A DNA stretch of 64,000 bases from Cyanophora paradoxa (GCA_004431415.1 QPMI01000318.1:21503-85502); one strand, 5' to 3'; numbered from the stretch's first letter, positions 19,952 through 31,637 are shown. Program-made: numbers and translations. The notes: a model not told the origin generated them from the letters alone.

Positions 19952-22900
19952 TCACTTGGGGGCGCGGCCGAGGGCCTTGAGGGCGGCCTGGGCGACCTCG
20001 GCGCGGGGCACGGGCTCCTCGGTGCGGGCGTTCAGGTCCTTGAGCTTGACGAGGCCCTGCTTCAGCTCGTCCTCCCCCACGATGACCACCAGCGGCACCC
20101 CGCCCTCGAGCGCCGCCGCCAGCTGCTTCTGCAGCTTCGGCTCTGCCGCGTACATGAACTCCGCCTTGACGCCGGCGGCCCAGAGCTCGGCGGCGATGCG
20201 CATGCGCTCCTCGAGCAGGCCGGCCCCGATCTGCGCCACGTACACCTCCGTCTCGTTCTCCCGCACCTGCCCCGCCTGCGCCCCGCCCCGCCCCGTCACG
20301 CCCCGCCCCGGGGATGGCGTCGGGGCGCGGCGGACCGCCTTGGCCTTCTGCTCCATGATGGTGAAGATGCGCTCGATGCCGATGCTCACGCCCACCGCCG
20401 GGATCTGCTGCGCGCTCAGACCGGCCCCGGGCGGGCGGGGCGGGGCGGGGCGGGCCTGCTTGGCGGAGGGGTTGAACATGCCGACGAGGTCGTCGTAGCG
20501 GCCACCGGCGGCGATGGAGCCGACCTGGTCCGTCTCTGCGCGCCCCCCGCCTCGTCGGCGGCGGCCCCGGTGCCGGCGGCCTGGCAGGGGGCACACCGGT
20601 GAAGACGGCCTCGTAGATGACGCCCGTGTAGTAGTCGAGGCCCCGCGCCAGGCTCAGGTCAAAGCTGAACTGCGCGACGCTCAGCTCCCAGCGGGCGCGG
20701 CCGGGGCCGGGGCGGGGCGGGGCGGGCCTTGTCGAGGCAGCGGAAGGCGTCGAGGTAGGAGAAGAGGGTGGCCATCTCGTCGAGGGCGGCGCGACCGCCG
20801 GCGTGGGCGGCGAAGCGGCCCTCGTGCTGGAGGCGGGCGAGGAGGGCGCGGGGCTCGCCCTTGAGGCACACGAAGGTGCCGATGGCGTCGGCGACGGCGG
20901 GGGCGAGGCCCTTCTCCTCCACCATCTCCGCGCGGACGGCCTCCCAGGGCTCCTTGTCGAGCTTGTCGATGGCCGAGCAGATGGGGCGGAACTTGGCGGC
21001 CGGGACCCCCGCGATCTCGAGGATGGCGTCGAGGAGGCGGCGGTGGTTGATCTTCACCGCGTAGCGTCCGACGTCGAGGGCGTCGAGCACCTCGGTGAGG
21101 ATCTTGAGGATCTCGCTGTCCGGGATCATCAGCCCGTAGCTCCCCGCGATGTCCAGGTCCTGCCCGCAGAGCGTTCGGGGCCGGCATGGCGGGGCGGGGC
21201 GGGGCGGGGCGGGGCGGACGCATTGGTAGAACTCGCGGAAGCGGCCGCGGTTCATGGCGGGGTTGTCGCGGCGGTAGACGCGCGCGATGTGGTACCGCTT
21301 GATGCTCCCCACCCCGTTCATCGCCACGTACCGCGCGAACGGCACCGTCAGGTCGTAGCGCAGGCTGCAGATTTCCCCCCCCTGGTCCGCCAGGTCGTAG
21401 ATCAGCTTGCTCTCCTCCCCGTACTTCCCCGTGAGCGTCTCCTTGAGCTCGAAGACGGGGGTGTCGATGGCGACGGCGCCGTGCCGCTTGAAGACGCCGT
21501 GGATCGTCGCGAAGGCCTTCTCGCGGATGGCCATCTGCTCGGGGGCGAAGTCGCGCGTGCCCTTGGGGATCTTCGGCTTGCGCCGCGCCTGCGAGACGCT
21601 GAAGAGGCCCGTCGCGAGCTCCGCCGTCGCCCGCGCCAGCGGGTCCAGCGCGGCGGCGATGGCGCGCACGCCCTCGGCGGCCTCGACGCGGTCCACGGGG
21701 GCCGCCCGGTACACGTGCTCCCGCAGCCCCTGCGAGCCCCGCCCCAGCTGCAGCGGGCCCCCGCCCTTGCGCCGCTCCTTCTTCTCCTTCTTCTTCTCCT
21801 CGCCCTTGGCCGCCTCCGCGGGGGCGGGGGCCGGGGCCGGGGCGGCGCCCTCCTCGGCGGGGACGCCGCGGGCGAGGTCCTGCGCGTACAGCGAGTGCAC
21901 CGCCGCGTACGCCTCCGCGCTCAGCGCCTGCCGCCCCCGTCGCCTCCCCCGCCGCGAGGCGCCGCGCGCGCCGGGAGTGGCGGGCGGGGCCGCACGGTGT
22001 GCGCGAACTCGACGGCGGCGGCGGCTGCGAGGGCGGTCTGCATCCCCGCCGCGCAGTAGTGCGACCGCCGCTCCGCCGACGCCACGCTCGGCGCAACCCC
22101 CGACGCCAGCTGCCGCCCCGTCGCCCCCGGCCGGGGCGGGGCGGGGCGGGCGGGGCGGGGCGCACGAAGGTGGAGGCCTCGCGGGAGGCGGCGATGAGGT
22201 CCTGCACCTCGGCCGCCTCGAGCGGGCGCGCCGCCGCCGCCCCTCGACGCCCTCCACGGGGCCGGGGCGGGGGCGGCGAGGAGGGCGGCGACGCGGGTCT
22301 CGGCGGCGTCGGCGAGGATCGCGAGCGCCTGCTGCAGGCACGAGAGCGCCGTCGCCAGCGGCTGCGCGCTGAACTGCTGCCCCTTCGACTTCGCCGCCTC
22401 CGGCCCCGCCCCCTCCCCGCTGTTCAGCTCCACCTGCACCGCCGCTGCGCGGGCCCGCCTCGGCGCCGGCGGTGGGAGCGGGGCGGGCGGCGGGGCGAGG
22501 CGCGGGCACCGGAGGCGGACTTGACGAGGTCGCGGGCGGGGCCGTTGTACTGCGGCGTGGCGTGCACGCTCTGCAGCTCGGCGCGCGGGTCCGGCTTCGT
22601 GCCGTCCACCGACTTGCTCCCCTCCACCATCGCCCGCATATTCCCCGCCGAGTCGCACTCCCCCTGCGCGCCCGACCCCCTCGGCCTCGGGCACGCCGGC
22701 CGGCTGGGCGGGGGGCGGGGCGGGGCGGACGCGGTGCGGGCGGGAGACGTCGTGGGCGGCGGTGCCGAAGGCCTCGGAGGAGGCGTGCAGCGCCTCCGCG
22801 CTCAGCGACGCCACCGCGTCCGCCACCTCCACCAGCGTCTGCCCCCCGCTCAGCGCCCCGGCCCCGCCCCAGCCCCCGCTGCCCCGCACCCGCGCCGAGT

Positions 22901-23641
22901 AGGCGACGAGGGCGCCGAGCGCGGCGGCGGGGTCCGTGGCGGTCCCGCGCTTGACGGCCGCCTGCTCAGCGGCCTCGAGGTGGGGGCGCTGCAGCCCCGC
23001 CTTCGCCAGCGCATCCTTCAGGGGCGCCGCCTTGCCCGCCACGGTGCACTCCCCTGCGCGGCGCGGCGCGGCTCGGGGGCGCCCGGCCCCGGACCCCAGC
23101 AGCGGGGCGCGCACCGGCGCCGCAGGTGGCCGCGTAGAGCGCGTCCATGACCGCCTCGTCTTCCGCCACCGCCGGCAGCTGCGGCGCCGTCGGCCGGCAG
23201 GAGACAGACCGTGGCCGCACCCGCGCACCACGGGGAGGATGTTGCGGTTCAGCAGATCGGCGTAGTACTCGCACACCGCCACGCCCACGGGGGCTCGCGC
23301 TTGCATGAATGTCACCAGCCGCGTGAAAAGCACAGCCCGGACTTGCCGCTCGCTCAGGCGCGCATCGGCGGCCACCGGCGGTGGCGCAATGCTGTCAGAA
23401 GGCATCGCAACGGAGATGGACGCCGGCTGCGAGCGGTCAGCCTGTGCGAAAACGCGCGATCGCTGACGGGACGACGCACGTCGGGCGCGTCGCCCTTCTT
23501 GGACTTCGGTTTGCTCGCCGCACGCACGGCCTCGAGCGCGGCGGTATCCAGCACGACCGTCGCATTGTGAACGGAGACCTTCACCAGGTCCTCGAGCGTG
23601 ATGGTCCGGTTGCCCACGAGCACCTTCGCGTGCTCGCTCAT
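19952..23641 (-). CDS. Histidyl-tRNA synthetase with aromatic-lyase-like N-terminal extension
   Basis: Class II aminoacyl-tRNA synthetase charging tRNA-His. The core is clear: [20 protein letters not shown], motif 2 ([17 protein letters not shown]), the histidine-A motif [16 protein letters not shown], the [12 protein letters not shown] loop, motif 3 [11 protein letters not shown], and a C-terminal anticodon-binding domain ([27 protein letters not shown]). Upstream, from ATG 23641 ([20 protein letters not shown]), lies a long extension of the histidine/phenylalanine ammonia-lyase type ([33 protein letters not shown]), comparable to that known in plant cytosolic HisRS. A Lys/Glu-rich linker separates the two. 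Many introns; the first runs GTGCGTCG to CACAG. Stop codon at 19952 adjoins a 29-bp tandem repeat. No organelle presequence seen, so cytosolic is most likely. Confidence 0.9.
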
Positions 23642-24028
23642 ATTGATGCTGGGCCTCTTTCCTCGCGCTCCCTCTGCGACGTGCAGCTGCAGCCTGGCGT
23701 GCGGCGCCGACCTCACTTCTTGCGAGCTGTACCCCGCTTGTGATCCCACAGGTCCCTCTGTCTAGCCTAGATCTCCACACTGAGTCCACAGTCCCACCGA
23801 GTCCCGCGTTTCCCACGCAAGGCAAAACCTCGCGAGCTCGAGAGCTCACGCGTACGCGGCCTTCACTAGGGATGCCGTGCCAGGAGCACATAGATTCAGA
23901 CTGAACCGGTCGCCCTGGGCAAGCTCGGCAGCTGCACAGAGACCCTACTGAGCCTACTCTCTCGACTGGGGCCGGCTGCCTCGAGCGGAGGGCGCGGGGG
24001 GGTGCGGCCGGGGACTGGCGAGGCCCGC
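23642..24028. other. Intergenic between HisRS 5' end and metacaspase 3' end
   Basis: Moderate GC, contains CTCGCGAGCTCGAGAGCTC and several CTAGCCTAGATCT words. Presumably holds the HisRS promoter; no recognisable motif and no gene. Confidence 0.4.
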
Positions 24029-26514
24029 TCACATGACGAAGGGCTCGGTGGCGGGGTCGCAGACGAAGTTGGTGGAGAGCTGCGGCACCTGCTCGAAGCC
24101 CTTCTGCTTCACTGCGCGCCGCGCGGCCGACCCCGTCGGCCGCGGGATTCACCGGGCAGCGGCGGGGCGCGGGCGGCGCACTGAAGTCGCGGAGGGAGGA
24201 GAGGATGTTGCCGAGGGGCTGGCGCTGGCCCGACTTCATCATGACCTCGATGGTCATGTTGAACGCGTACCTGCCGCCCCGGCGTGAGGGCCGCGGCCCC
24301 GGGGCGGACGGCAGGCAGGGCCGCACGTCATGGCGCCGGCGGCCTTGCCCGAGAAGTGGGCATCCGCCGAACTGCGCCGCCGCCTCAGTCGCGGCCGAGG
24401 CGGCGGCGGGCGGGGAGGGGCGCACGTCTGCTCGTCGCGGCAGCCGGACCAGAGGATGACCTTGCCCTGGGAGCCCGGCGGGGCGGGTCCGGGGCCGGCG
24501 CGGGACTGGTAGCCGCCGGCGGCGTATGCGTCGCGCTGGCCGTCGAAGCCGTAGTCCATGCCGGGGCCGGCGCGGGACTGGTAGCCGTAGCCGCCGCGCA
24601 TGCCGCGGGCGGCCTGGCGGGAGAGCTTCGAGGTGAAGAGGTCCAGCGAGCGCATGTTCCCCAGCGAGCTGAGCAGGCCGCCCAGCATCCCGCCCTGCGC
24701 GCCCAGCGTGAGCTGGGCCAGGGCCCGAGCCCCGCAGGGGGCCCGCACCATGCCGCCGCCCATGCCGCCCATCTGGCCGCCCATCATGGGAGCGCCGCCC
24801 ATGGGCCGCATCATGCCGCCCTGGGGCGCGCAAGGGGCGTGAGGCGCGGGGCAACAGCGGGGGAAGGGGCGGCGGGGCGCACGAGGGAGCCCATGCCGCC
24901 CTGCATGAAGAGGGCGAGCTGCGCGGCGGCGACCTGCTGCAGCGAGGCGCCGCCGCCGAGGCCGAAGCAAGAGAGCAGGCCGCCGAGAGGGAGGCACGAG
25001 AGCAGGCCGCCCGAGGAGGGCCCGTACGACGGCGACGGCGCGTAGCCCTGGGGGGCCCCGTAGCCGCCGTAGCCGCCCTGCGGGGCGCCGTAGCCGCCGT
25101 AGCCGCCCTGCGGGGCGCCGTAGGACGGGGCCGGGGCGCCGCCGCCGAACATGCCACCGAGCATGGAGGAGAGGGTGTCCTGCGCGCGCGTCGACGGGGC
25201 GGGCGGCGGGGAGCGCTCTGGCGGGGGGCGCACGACGGCGCCCGGGTTGTTCTGGATCTGGGCGACGGCGGGGGAGAAGCTGTTGCTGACGCGGTGCGTG
25301 TACTCGAGGTCCATCCCGGTGCTGCCCCGCCGCTCAGGCCGAGGGCGCGCGTGGCTGGCAGGCCCCCGCCGAGGCGCACCCGGAGTGGCAGCAGTCGAGG
25401 ACGACGACGAGGGTGGCCCCCGGGGGCAGCCGGTTGACCAGCACCTGCCGCAGCTCGTCGTCCACGATGTACCCGCTCGGGCCCTGCTCCATGCAGTCCA
25501 CTGCGCCTCCCTCAGCGCCCGCGTATCGCCGGGGGGCGCGGGGCGCCGCACCGGGGCAGAGGGCCTCGTCCTGGCCGTCGGCCTCGTCGCCCGAGCGGTC
25601 CGACACCTGCGTGCTGCCCGGCCCTCGGCGCCACGCTTCGACGCAGCGCTCGGGGCGGCGCACCCGTGGCCGGAGTACTGGAAGAATAGCTGGTCGCCAG
25701 GGCGGGCGCCGGAGGCGAGCCAGTTGAGGGCCGCCATGATGTTCCGCTTCGTCGGCTGGCGCTGCGCACCCGTGTCGGCAAAAGGACGCGCACGGAGGCC
25801 GCGCGAGGCGCCGGCGGACCTCATAGCCCACAGACGGATCTGAGAGGAAAGAATAAGAAGACGGTGAGAGAGGGACGCGGCGGGGACGGGAGGCGCCCAC
25901 CCTCGATGAGGACCTTCGCGAGTCGGGGGGAAGGACGAGAAACGAATGCGTTAGCAGCGCGACGTACGTACTCATCGGAGACGCCTTCGGTCACACACCT
26001 GCACGTTCTGTTTTGGGCAGCAGATCAGCGATCAGCGACACCAACTGAAGGCTAGAGAACGAATGCCAGGAACTCATTTGAAGGTGGCGAGGGACTTCTT
26101 TTAATGTATTCGATCTCAAACTTAACCGGAAGGCAATCGGATGCTGTGCTAGAGGATCGCCAGGCGGGCCACTGGGCTGATCTCGGGAAAACGGGGAAAG
26201 CGATCAGACGTACCTGGTTCGGGTAACCAAAGTAGGACGTGAGCAGATTGTGCCTGTGAGACGCGTTAGACGCTAGTCTGACGGCCAGGACGCCCAGGGC
26301 AAGAGTAACGGGTCGTTAACGCGTGTGCAACGGGCCAAGGGGTCTTCGCACCAAGTCTTCGTGTCGTTCACGCAACCGGCCAGCTTGCCCTGAGTCCTGT
26401 AACCGGAAACAAAGCAAGGTTCGGCCTTGCCAAAGCCACAACCCCAAACCCAACGCCCGCCGCATACCAGTTGTTGTAGTTGATGCCAACCAGCACAGCC
26501 TTTTTGTCGCCCAT
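24029..26514 (-). CDS. Metacaspase with long Gly/Tyr/Pro linker between p20 and p10
   Basis: Arg/Lys-specific cysteine protease. Start at 26514 gives MGDKKAVLVGINYNNW, followed by KLAGCVNDTKTW, LLTSYFGYPNQ, two microexons (9 and 13 nt), then QPTKRNIMAALNWLASG, catalytic His in FFQYSGHG, and catalytic Cys in VVVLDCCHSG. A roughly 200-residue linker follows, with GGYGGYGAPQ repeats and Met/Gly-rich segments (GGQMGGMGGGMV), then the p10 part: KVILWSGCRDEQTCADA, AFNMTIEVMM, GNILSSLRDF, ending ATEPFVM. p20 before p10 with a long linker matches type I/II architecture, not the p10-first type III also known in algae. Introns near the start are AT-richer with GT donors; later ones are C/G-rich. A small N-terminal exon could still be missing. 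Confidence 0.85.
25901..26007 (-). other. Two consecutive microexons (13 nt and 9 nt) in the metacaspase gene
   Basis: On the minus strand AACGTGCAG (25999-26007) lies between CCAAAACAG and GTGTGTGACC. After an 85-nt intron, GTCCTCATCGAGG (25901-25913) lies between GACTCGCGAAG and GTGGGCGCC. Joining them gives YPNQ-NVQ-VLIED-PSVGYE-RQPTK, matching the metacaspase segment that leads into the PT(K/R)xNI motif. Both have proper GT-AG neighbours. Confidence 0.65.
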
Positions 26515-26780
26515 CTTTTCGAGCTTCCGTGAACGTGGGGCTGTAGGACAGGTCTCCCGACAGGTTCGAACGTGTAGCCCCCTTGAATTCCAAGGGGGGC
26601 GTGGGCAGTGCAGTTACGAGCACACGCACCCGAATAAGCTACGAAAGCATCTAGAGCCTCGTCCAATCGACCAGCGCGGCGGTGCGGGGTGCACCGCACC
26701 CGAGCTGCAACAATGTATCACAGGTCTGTCCGCCCGAGGCCTGCGCGTTGCCTCGCTTGCTGCGGTGCAAAAAGCTGATC

Positions 26781-29104
26781 ATGCGTTTCCCTTGCGTGTG
26801 CAGCTTTATGGTGAGCCGAATAGCTCCGGCAGTCCACCGGTCTGCCGAACACACAGTGATACGCGCAGGTCTGCGGGACGCGTTTCGATGTTGACACACG
26901 ATACCAGCTCATAAAGCCCATCGGGCAAGGAGCCTACGGGTGCGCAGCAGCGTGGCTGTGCTCGGACCGGTTGCGTCTGAGCGGGCGCGGCAGGGTCGTC
27001 TGCTCCGCGCACGACTCGCAGGCGGACGAGAAGGTTGCGATCAAGAAGATTACGAAGGCGTTCGACCACGTGACGGATATCAAGCGGACCCTGCGGGAAA
27101 TCAAGCTGCTGCGGCACTTTGACCACGAGAACGTGATCTCCATACGGGACATCCTGCGCCCCATCAGCAAGGCGCAGTTCGAGGACGTGTACATCGTGAC
27201 GCCGTTGATGGACACGGACCTGCACCGCATCATCCAGTCCTCGCAGCCCATCTCCGACGAGCACTGCCAGTACTTCCTCTACCAGGCGCGCCGGCCCCCG
27301 CCACGGCCGCCCCCCGCCCGCCCCCGGCAGCGCCGCGCGGGGCATGGCGAGCGGCTGCGCAGGTGCTGCGCGGCCTCAAGTACATCCACTCGGCGCACGT
27401 CCTCCACCGCGACCTCGTGCGGGCCCCGCCCCGCCCCCCGCCGCCCGCCCCGCCCCCCCGCCGCCCGGCGCCGAGCCCCGCGCAGAAGCCCAGCAACCTG
27501 CTCGTCAACCGCAACTGCGACCTGAAGGCCCGCCCCGCGCCGCGCGGCTCGGCGGGCGGACGCGGGGCTGAGGCGGGTGCGCAGATCTGCGACTTCGGCC
27601 TGGCGCGGCTGGCGCGCCCCGACGACCCATGGTCGAAAAGAACATGACCGAGTGCGCCGGCGCCGCGCCGGCCGGGGCGGGCCGGGCCGGGCGGGGCGAG
27701 CGGGCGGGGCGCAGGTACGTGGCGACGCGCTGGTACCGCGCCCCCGAGATCATGCTCTCCTCCCGCGAGTACTCCAAAGCCAGTCCGCCCGCCCCCGCCC
27801 TCCCCTCCGCCCCGCCCCGGCCCCCGCGGCGCCGACGCGGGGCGCGGCAGTCGACGTCTGGTCGGCCGGCTGCATCTTCGCCGAGCTCCTCGGGCGCAAG
27901 CCGCTCTTCCCGGGCAAGGACTGTGCGCGCGGCCCGCGACGGGCAGCGGGAGGAGGGGGGCGGGGGTGAGGGGGCGGGGGCGGGGGCGCAGACATCCACC
28001 AGCTGAACCTGATCCTGGACCTGCTGGGGTCCCCCGCGGACGAGGACATCGCCTTCATCGAGCTCGAGAAGGCCCGCCGCTTCATCAAGGAGCGCCCCTA
28101 CAAGGCCCCCGTCCACCTCTCCAAGCTCTTCCCCAACGCCCCGCCCCTCGGTCCGCCCCGCCCCGCCCCGCCCCGCGCCCCGCCCCGCCCCCGCGCCGGG
28201 GGGCCGCCGAGCGGGCGGCAGCGCTGGACCTGCTGCAGAAGATGCTCGTCTTCAACCCCGCCAAGCGCATCACCGTCGAGGCCGTGCGCCCCCGCCCCCG
28301 CCCCCCCGCCCCGCCCAATGGCCCGAGGCCGAGGGGCGCGGGCGCAGGCGCTGGAGCACCCGTACCTGGACTCGCTGCACGACGCGTCGGACGAGCCGGT
28401 GGCGCACGCGGCGTTCAGCTTCGACTTCGAGAGCGCGGCGCTGACGGCGGCCGTCCTCAAGGAGGCTGTGTACAGCGAGATGCTCCAGTTCCACCCCGAG
28501 GCCGCCGAGGACGACCCCGAGCCCTCCCCCACCCTCCTCTCGTCCGCCCCGCCCCCGCCCCCGCCCCGCCCCTCCCCCCGCCCCCGCCCACACCCCAGCG
28601 CCAGGCCGGACGCGATGGAGATCACGCAGGCGGGGCGCGCGGGGGGCGCCCTCGTCCAGCCGCCCACCTTCGCCGGCCGGGGCCGCACAGGCGGCCGCGT
28701 GGGCGGCCGGGGAGGGGCGCGAGGGCAGAGCTACGGGGCCGGGGGCGGCGGGGCGGGGGCGCCACAGCTCCTCAACGCCGACTATGGCGGCTCCGAGCGC
28801 GCCTTCCCCCGTGCGCCCGCCCGGCCCGCCTCCCCCGCCCGCCCCTCACGCACGCGCCCCCTGCAGAGGCCGGCCCGCAGTGGACGCAGCAGCAGATGCA
28901 GGCGCAGGCGCAGCACTGGCCCGACCCGCCGCCGCGTGGGGCCCGGGGGCGCCGGCGCCCGGGCAGTGGGCGCAGGGGCGGCGGGGCGGGGCAGGCGGGG
29001 CGGGGGCGTTCGGGCAGTACGGGCAGGTGGCGGGGCGCGGGGACGCGGGCGGCTTCGGGCAGCACGCGCTCGCCCCGCCCTCCCCTTCCCACATGGTCTC
29101 CTAG
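26781..29104 (+). CDS. MAP kinase, ERK/TEY type, with RGG- and Gln-rich tail
   Basis: Ser/Thr protein kinase. In order: Gly loop [49 protein letters not shown], activation lip [37 protein letters not shown], and [17 protein letters not shown]. Intron-split codons restore the TEY motif. One oddity: between [13 protein letters not shown] (27589-27625) and [10 protein letters not shown] the frame slips by one base at GACGACCCATGG with no usable intron, so either a C is missing in this sequence or the copy is broken. The tail beyond the kinase is low complexity ([41 protein letters not shown]). The first coding exon ([10 protein letters not shown], 26781) joins in phase to [15 protein letters not shown]; that start is tentative. 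Confidence 0.85.
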
Positions 29105-29416
29105 CCCCGCCCCGCCCCGCCCCCCGCCCCGCCCCGCCCCGAGCCCCGCTCCCTCCCTCCCCTCGCCCCCCGCCCACCCGCTCCCGCCACGCTCCGCACC
29201 TTCCCCTCGCCTCGCTCTCTGCCACCCGACTATCGGAGTCGCGCCCCTACGCTTTCTCACTCCCCTCCCTTGATCCCCGGTTCCCCGGCTCCCTTCCAGC
29301 CGACCCCTCGCCCTTGCTCCCCTGGCAGCCCCACGCAGTGCAGCTCCCCTCCCCCGCAGTCAGTGTCGAGAGGCCTCTGTGCTCCGCTCCCATGCAGCAG
29401 ACGCCGAGGCAGCAGG

Positions 29417-31026
29417 CTACAGGGCGCAGCGGGAGGGGGCCGGGGCGGGGTGCGGGAGCTCGACGATGCAGAGGGTGTTGTAGTAGCTCGCGGCGGCGCA
29501 CAGCACGCGGCCCGGCAGCTCCACCGCCCTCGGCGTCCCCTCCCTGCGCCCCCCGCTCAGCAGCGTGCCGGCGGGGGCCGGGGCGGGGGCGGGCGCCTGT
29601 AGAGGTAGCGGTGGCCGGCGGCGTCGGGGTGCCCGAGGCGGCCGTCCGAGCCGCAGCCCCAGGTGAGGAGCGCCCCGTCCTCTGCCGGCGTCGTTCACGG
29701 CCCACCCGCGCGGGGAGCCCCGGGGCCGGGGCAGCGCACGGGTGACGCAGGCGCTGTGGATGCCGCCGGCGGCGGCGGCGCGCACGGGGCGGGCGGCGAG
29801 GCCCTCGACGGGGCGGGGGGAGGCGACGCGCGCCGCCCCACCGGCCTCCACGCCCAGCTGGCCCTTGTACGTCGCCCCGAACGCGTGGAGCGCCCCGGAG
29901 CCTGCCGCGCCCCGCTCGGCGCTCGGCGGCCGGCGGGCCGGGGCGGCGCGGACGGACAGTCGAGGGCGAGGGTGTGCCCGTGGGCCTCCCCCGCGCTGCA
30001 CGAGGCGGCGGCGAAGCGGCCCGGCGCCGACCGGCGCACCTCGGCGGGGGCGGCGCGCGAGGCGGCGGCGGCGGCGCCGGCGCCGAGCTGGCCCTCGTCG
30101 TTGGCGCCCCAGGCGAAGAGGCGGCCCTCCTCCGTGACCGCCGCCCCGTGCGCCCCGCCCAGCGCCACGCACCGCACGCGTCCGCCCAGCGCCGCCGGGT
30201 CCACCCGGCACGGCACCCCCCGGCTCTCCTCGTCCCCGAGCCCCAGCTGCCCGCCCCGCCGCCGGCGGTCGGGCGCGGGCGCGGCGGCGGGCAGGGGCGA
30301 CGGCCGGGCGTGGGGTGACCTTGCCGCGGCGGTTGCAGCCCCAGACGAAGAGCTCGCCGGCGACGGTCACGGCGGCCGTCGCCTGCCGGCCGCAGGACAC
30401 CGACGCCACCCGCGCCCCCGCCAGCGCCTCCACCCGCCGCGGCCGCGCCTCGTCCCCCGCGCCCCATGCCCCAGCGCCCCCCGCGAGCCGCAGCCCCACG
30501 TGTAGACACGCCCCTCGCCTGCCCCCGCCCCACGCGGTCAGCGGGGCCGGGCCGGCGGCGGTGCAGAGGCAGCGTGGTGCGCACGGTCGAGGGCGGCGCA
30601 GTGGGCGTCCCCGGCGGCGACGGCGGCGACGGGCGGCAGGCCGCTCACGCGCACCGCCTCGTGCCGCTCCTCCCCGTCCCCCACCCCTAGGCGGCCCGAG
30701 CGGTTTAGGCCCCACGCCCACACCTGCCCTAGGCGTCAGCGGCGGCCGGGCCTCGCTGGCGAGGTGCGCACCTCGCCCTCCTCGGTCAGCAGCAGCGCTA
30801 AGTGTGACCCGCAGGTGACCTGCGCCGCCACGCCAGGCACGCGCTGGGCGACCCGCACGGGCGTGATCGCCTTCGGCAGCTTCGAGGGCGCCGCGCAGAG
30901 GACCCCGTGCCTGCCCGCCGCGCGTCAGCGATCCTTGCGCGACGCTGCCAGGCTGCGGGCGCACGAATTGAGACCCCATCCCATCACTATCCTCGATCCT
31001 CCCGTCGGAGCAGCGCTCGAAGACAT
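29417..31026 (-). CDS. RCC1-repeat beta-propeller protein
   Basis: Seven-bladed RCC1-type propeller; family members act as GTPase exchange factors or scaffolds. Start at 31026 (MSSSAAPTGGSRIVMGWG) splices to HGVLCAAPSKLPKAITPV. Repeats visible: VTCGSHLALLLTEEG, WAWGLNRSGRLGVGDGEE, VSCGRQATAAVTVAGELFVW, VALGGAHGAAVTEEGRLF, AWGANDEGQLGAG, HAFGATYKGQLGVEAGG, TWGCGSDGRLGHPDAAG. The final blade is closed by VLCAAASYYNTLCIVEL. No extra domain is seen, so the target cannot be named. The 3' end converges with the MAP kinase gene. Several C/G-rich short introns. Confidence 0.85.
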
Positions 31027-31637
31027 TGCACGTCGACTTGCGTTGGTCACTCAGCGGTTGCAGGCGCGGCTATGTACAGCTGGTGGTTCGAGAGTACTGG
31101 TTTCCGGATGCAGATACGAAGTTCTATGAAAGAAGTGCGTGTTGTGTGCAATGCAAAAATCCCCGGCCCGCTCTAGCTAGATCTGCCGGCTTCAAATTTA
31201 GGCGCTCACCCGACATGTCATATGACCGCGCGCTGAATCGGAGATCTAGCTTTGTCGGTGTCTGCATGTCCGTTTGCACGCGCTGAGACCCGGAGAGGCC
31301 GCTGACCACGATTAACTTCTCGCGCCTGAATTTCGATCGATCGCTGTACCACGGGGGAAGAAGGGAGGGGGGAAGAAGGGAGGAAAAAAAGAGGGGGGGT
31401 AGCGAGTTCGGTGCAAGCTGCAGCGAACGACGGTCTCGAGCTCGTACATACGTATGTGAGATCAATCTGCGCGTATTCTCTGCATCATGCCTCCCGCAAG
31501 GCCGCCAGTGCGACTGCGACTACAAGGGTGCGTCTTCGCCTTCGCTGCGAGCACTCGTTGAGCGGCCACGCGACGTTACTTGATCGTTATTTTGTGGCAC
31601 GAGCTCACGCGGACGCAGGTGGGAAGATGGAGAACCG
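31027..31637. other. Divergent intergenic region
   Basis: Lies between the start codons of the RCC1 and methyltransferase genes. Contains purine-rich GAAGAAGGGAGGGG repeats (31360-31400). No confident gene; short open frames have no family signature. Confidence 0.4.

Noticed and set aside
21921-25379. A 1152-codon minus-strand open frame spanning HisRS and metacaspase
   Set aside because: It runs through introns and an intergenic gap in one frame, an effect of few stop codons at high GC; conserved motifs lie in changing frames within it.
26040-26300. Possible tRNA or small RNA in the AT-richer stretch
   Set aside because: No cloverleaf or A/B box pair found; the stretch is intron of the metacaspase gene.
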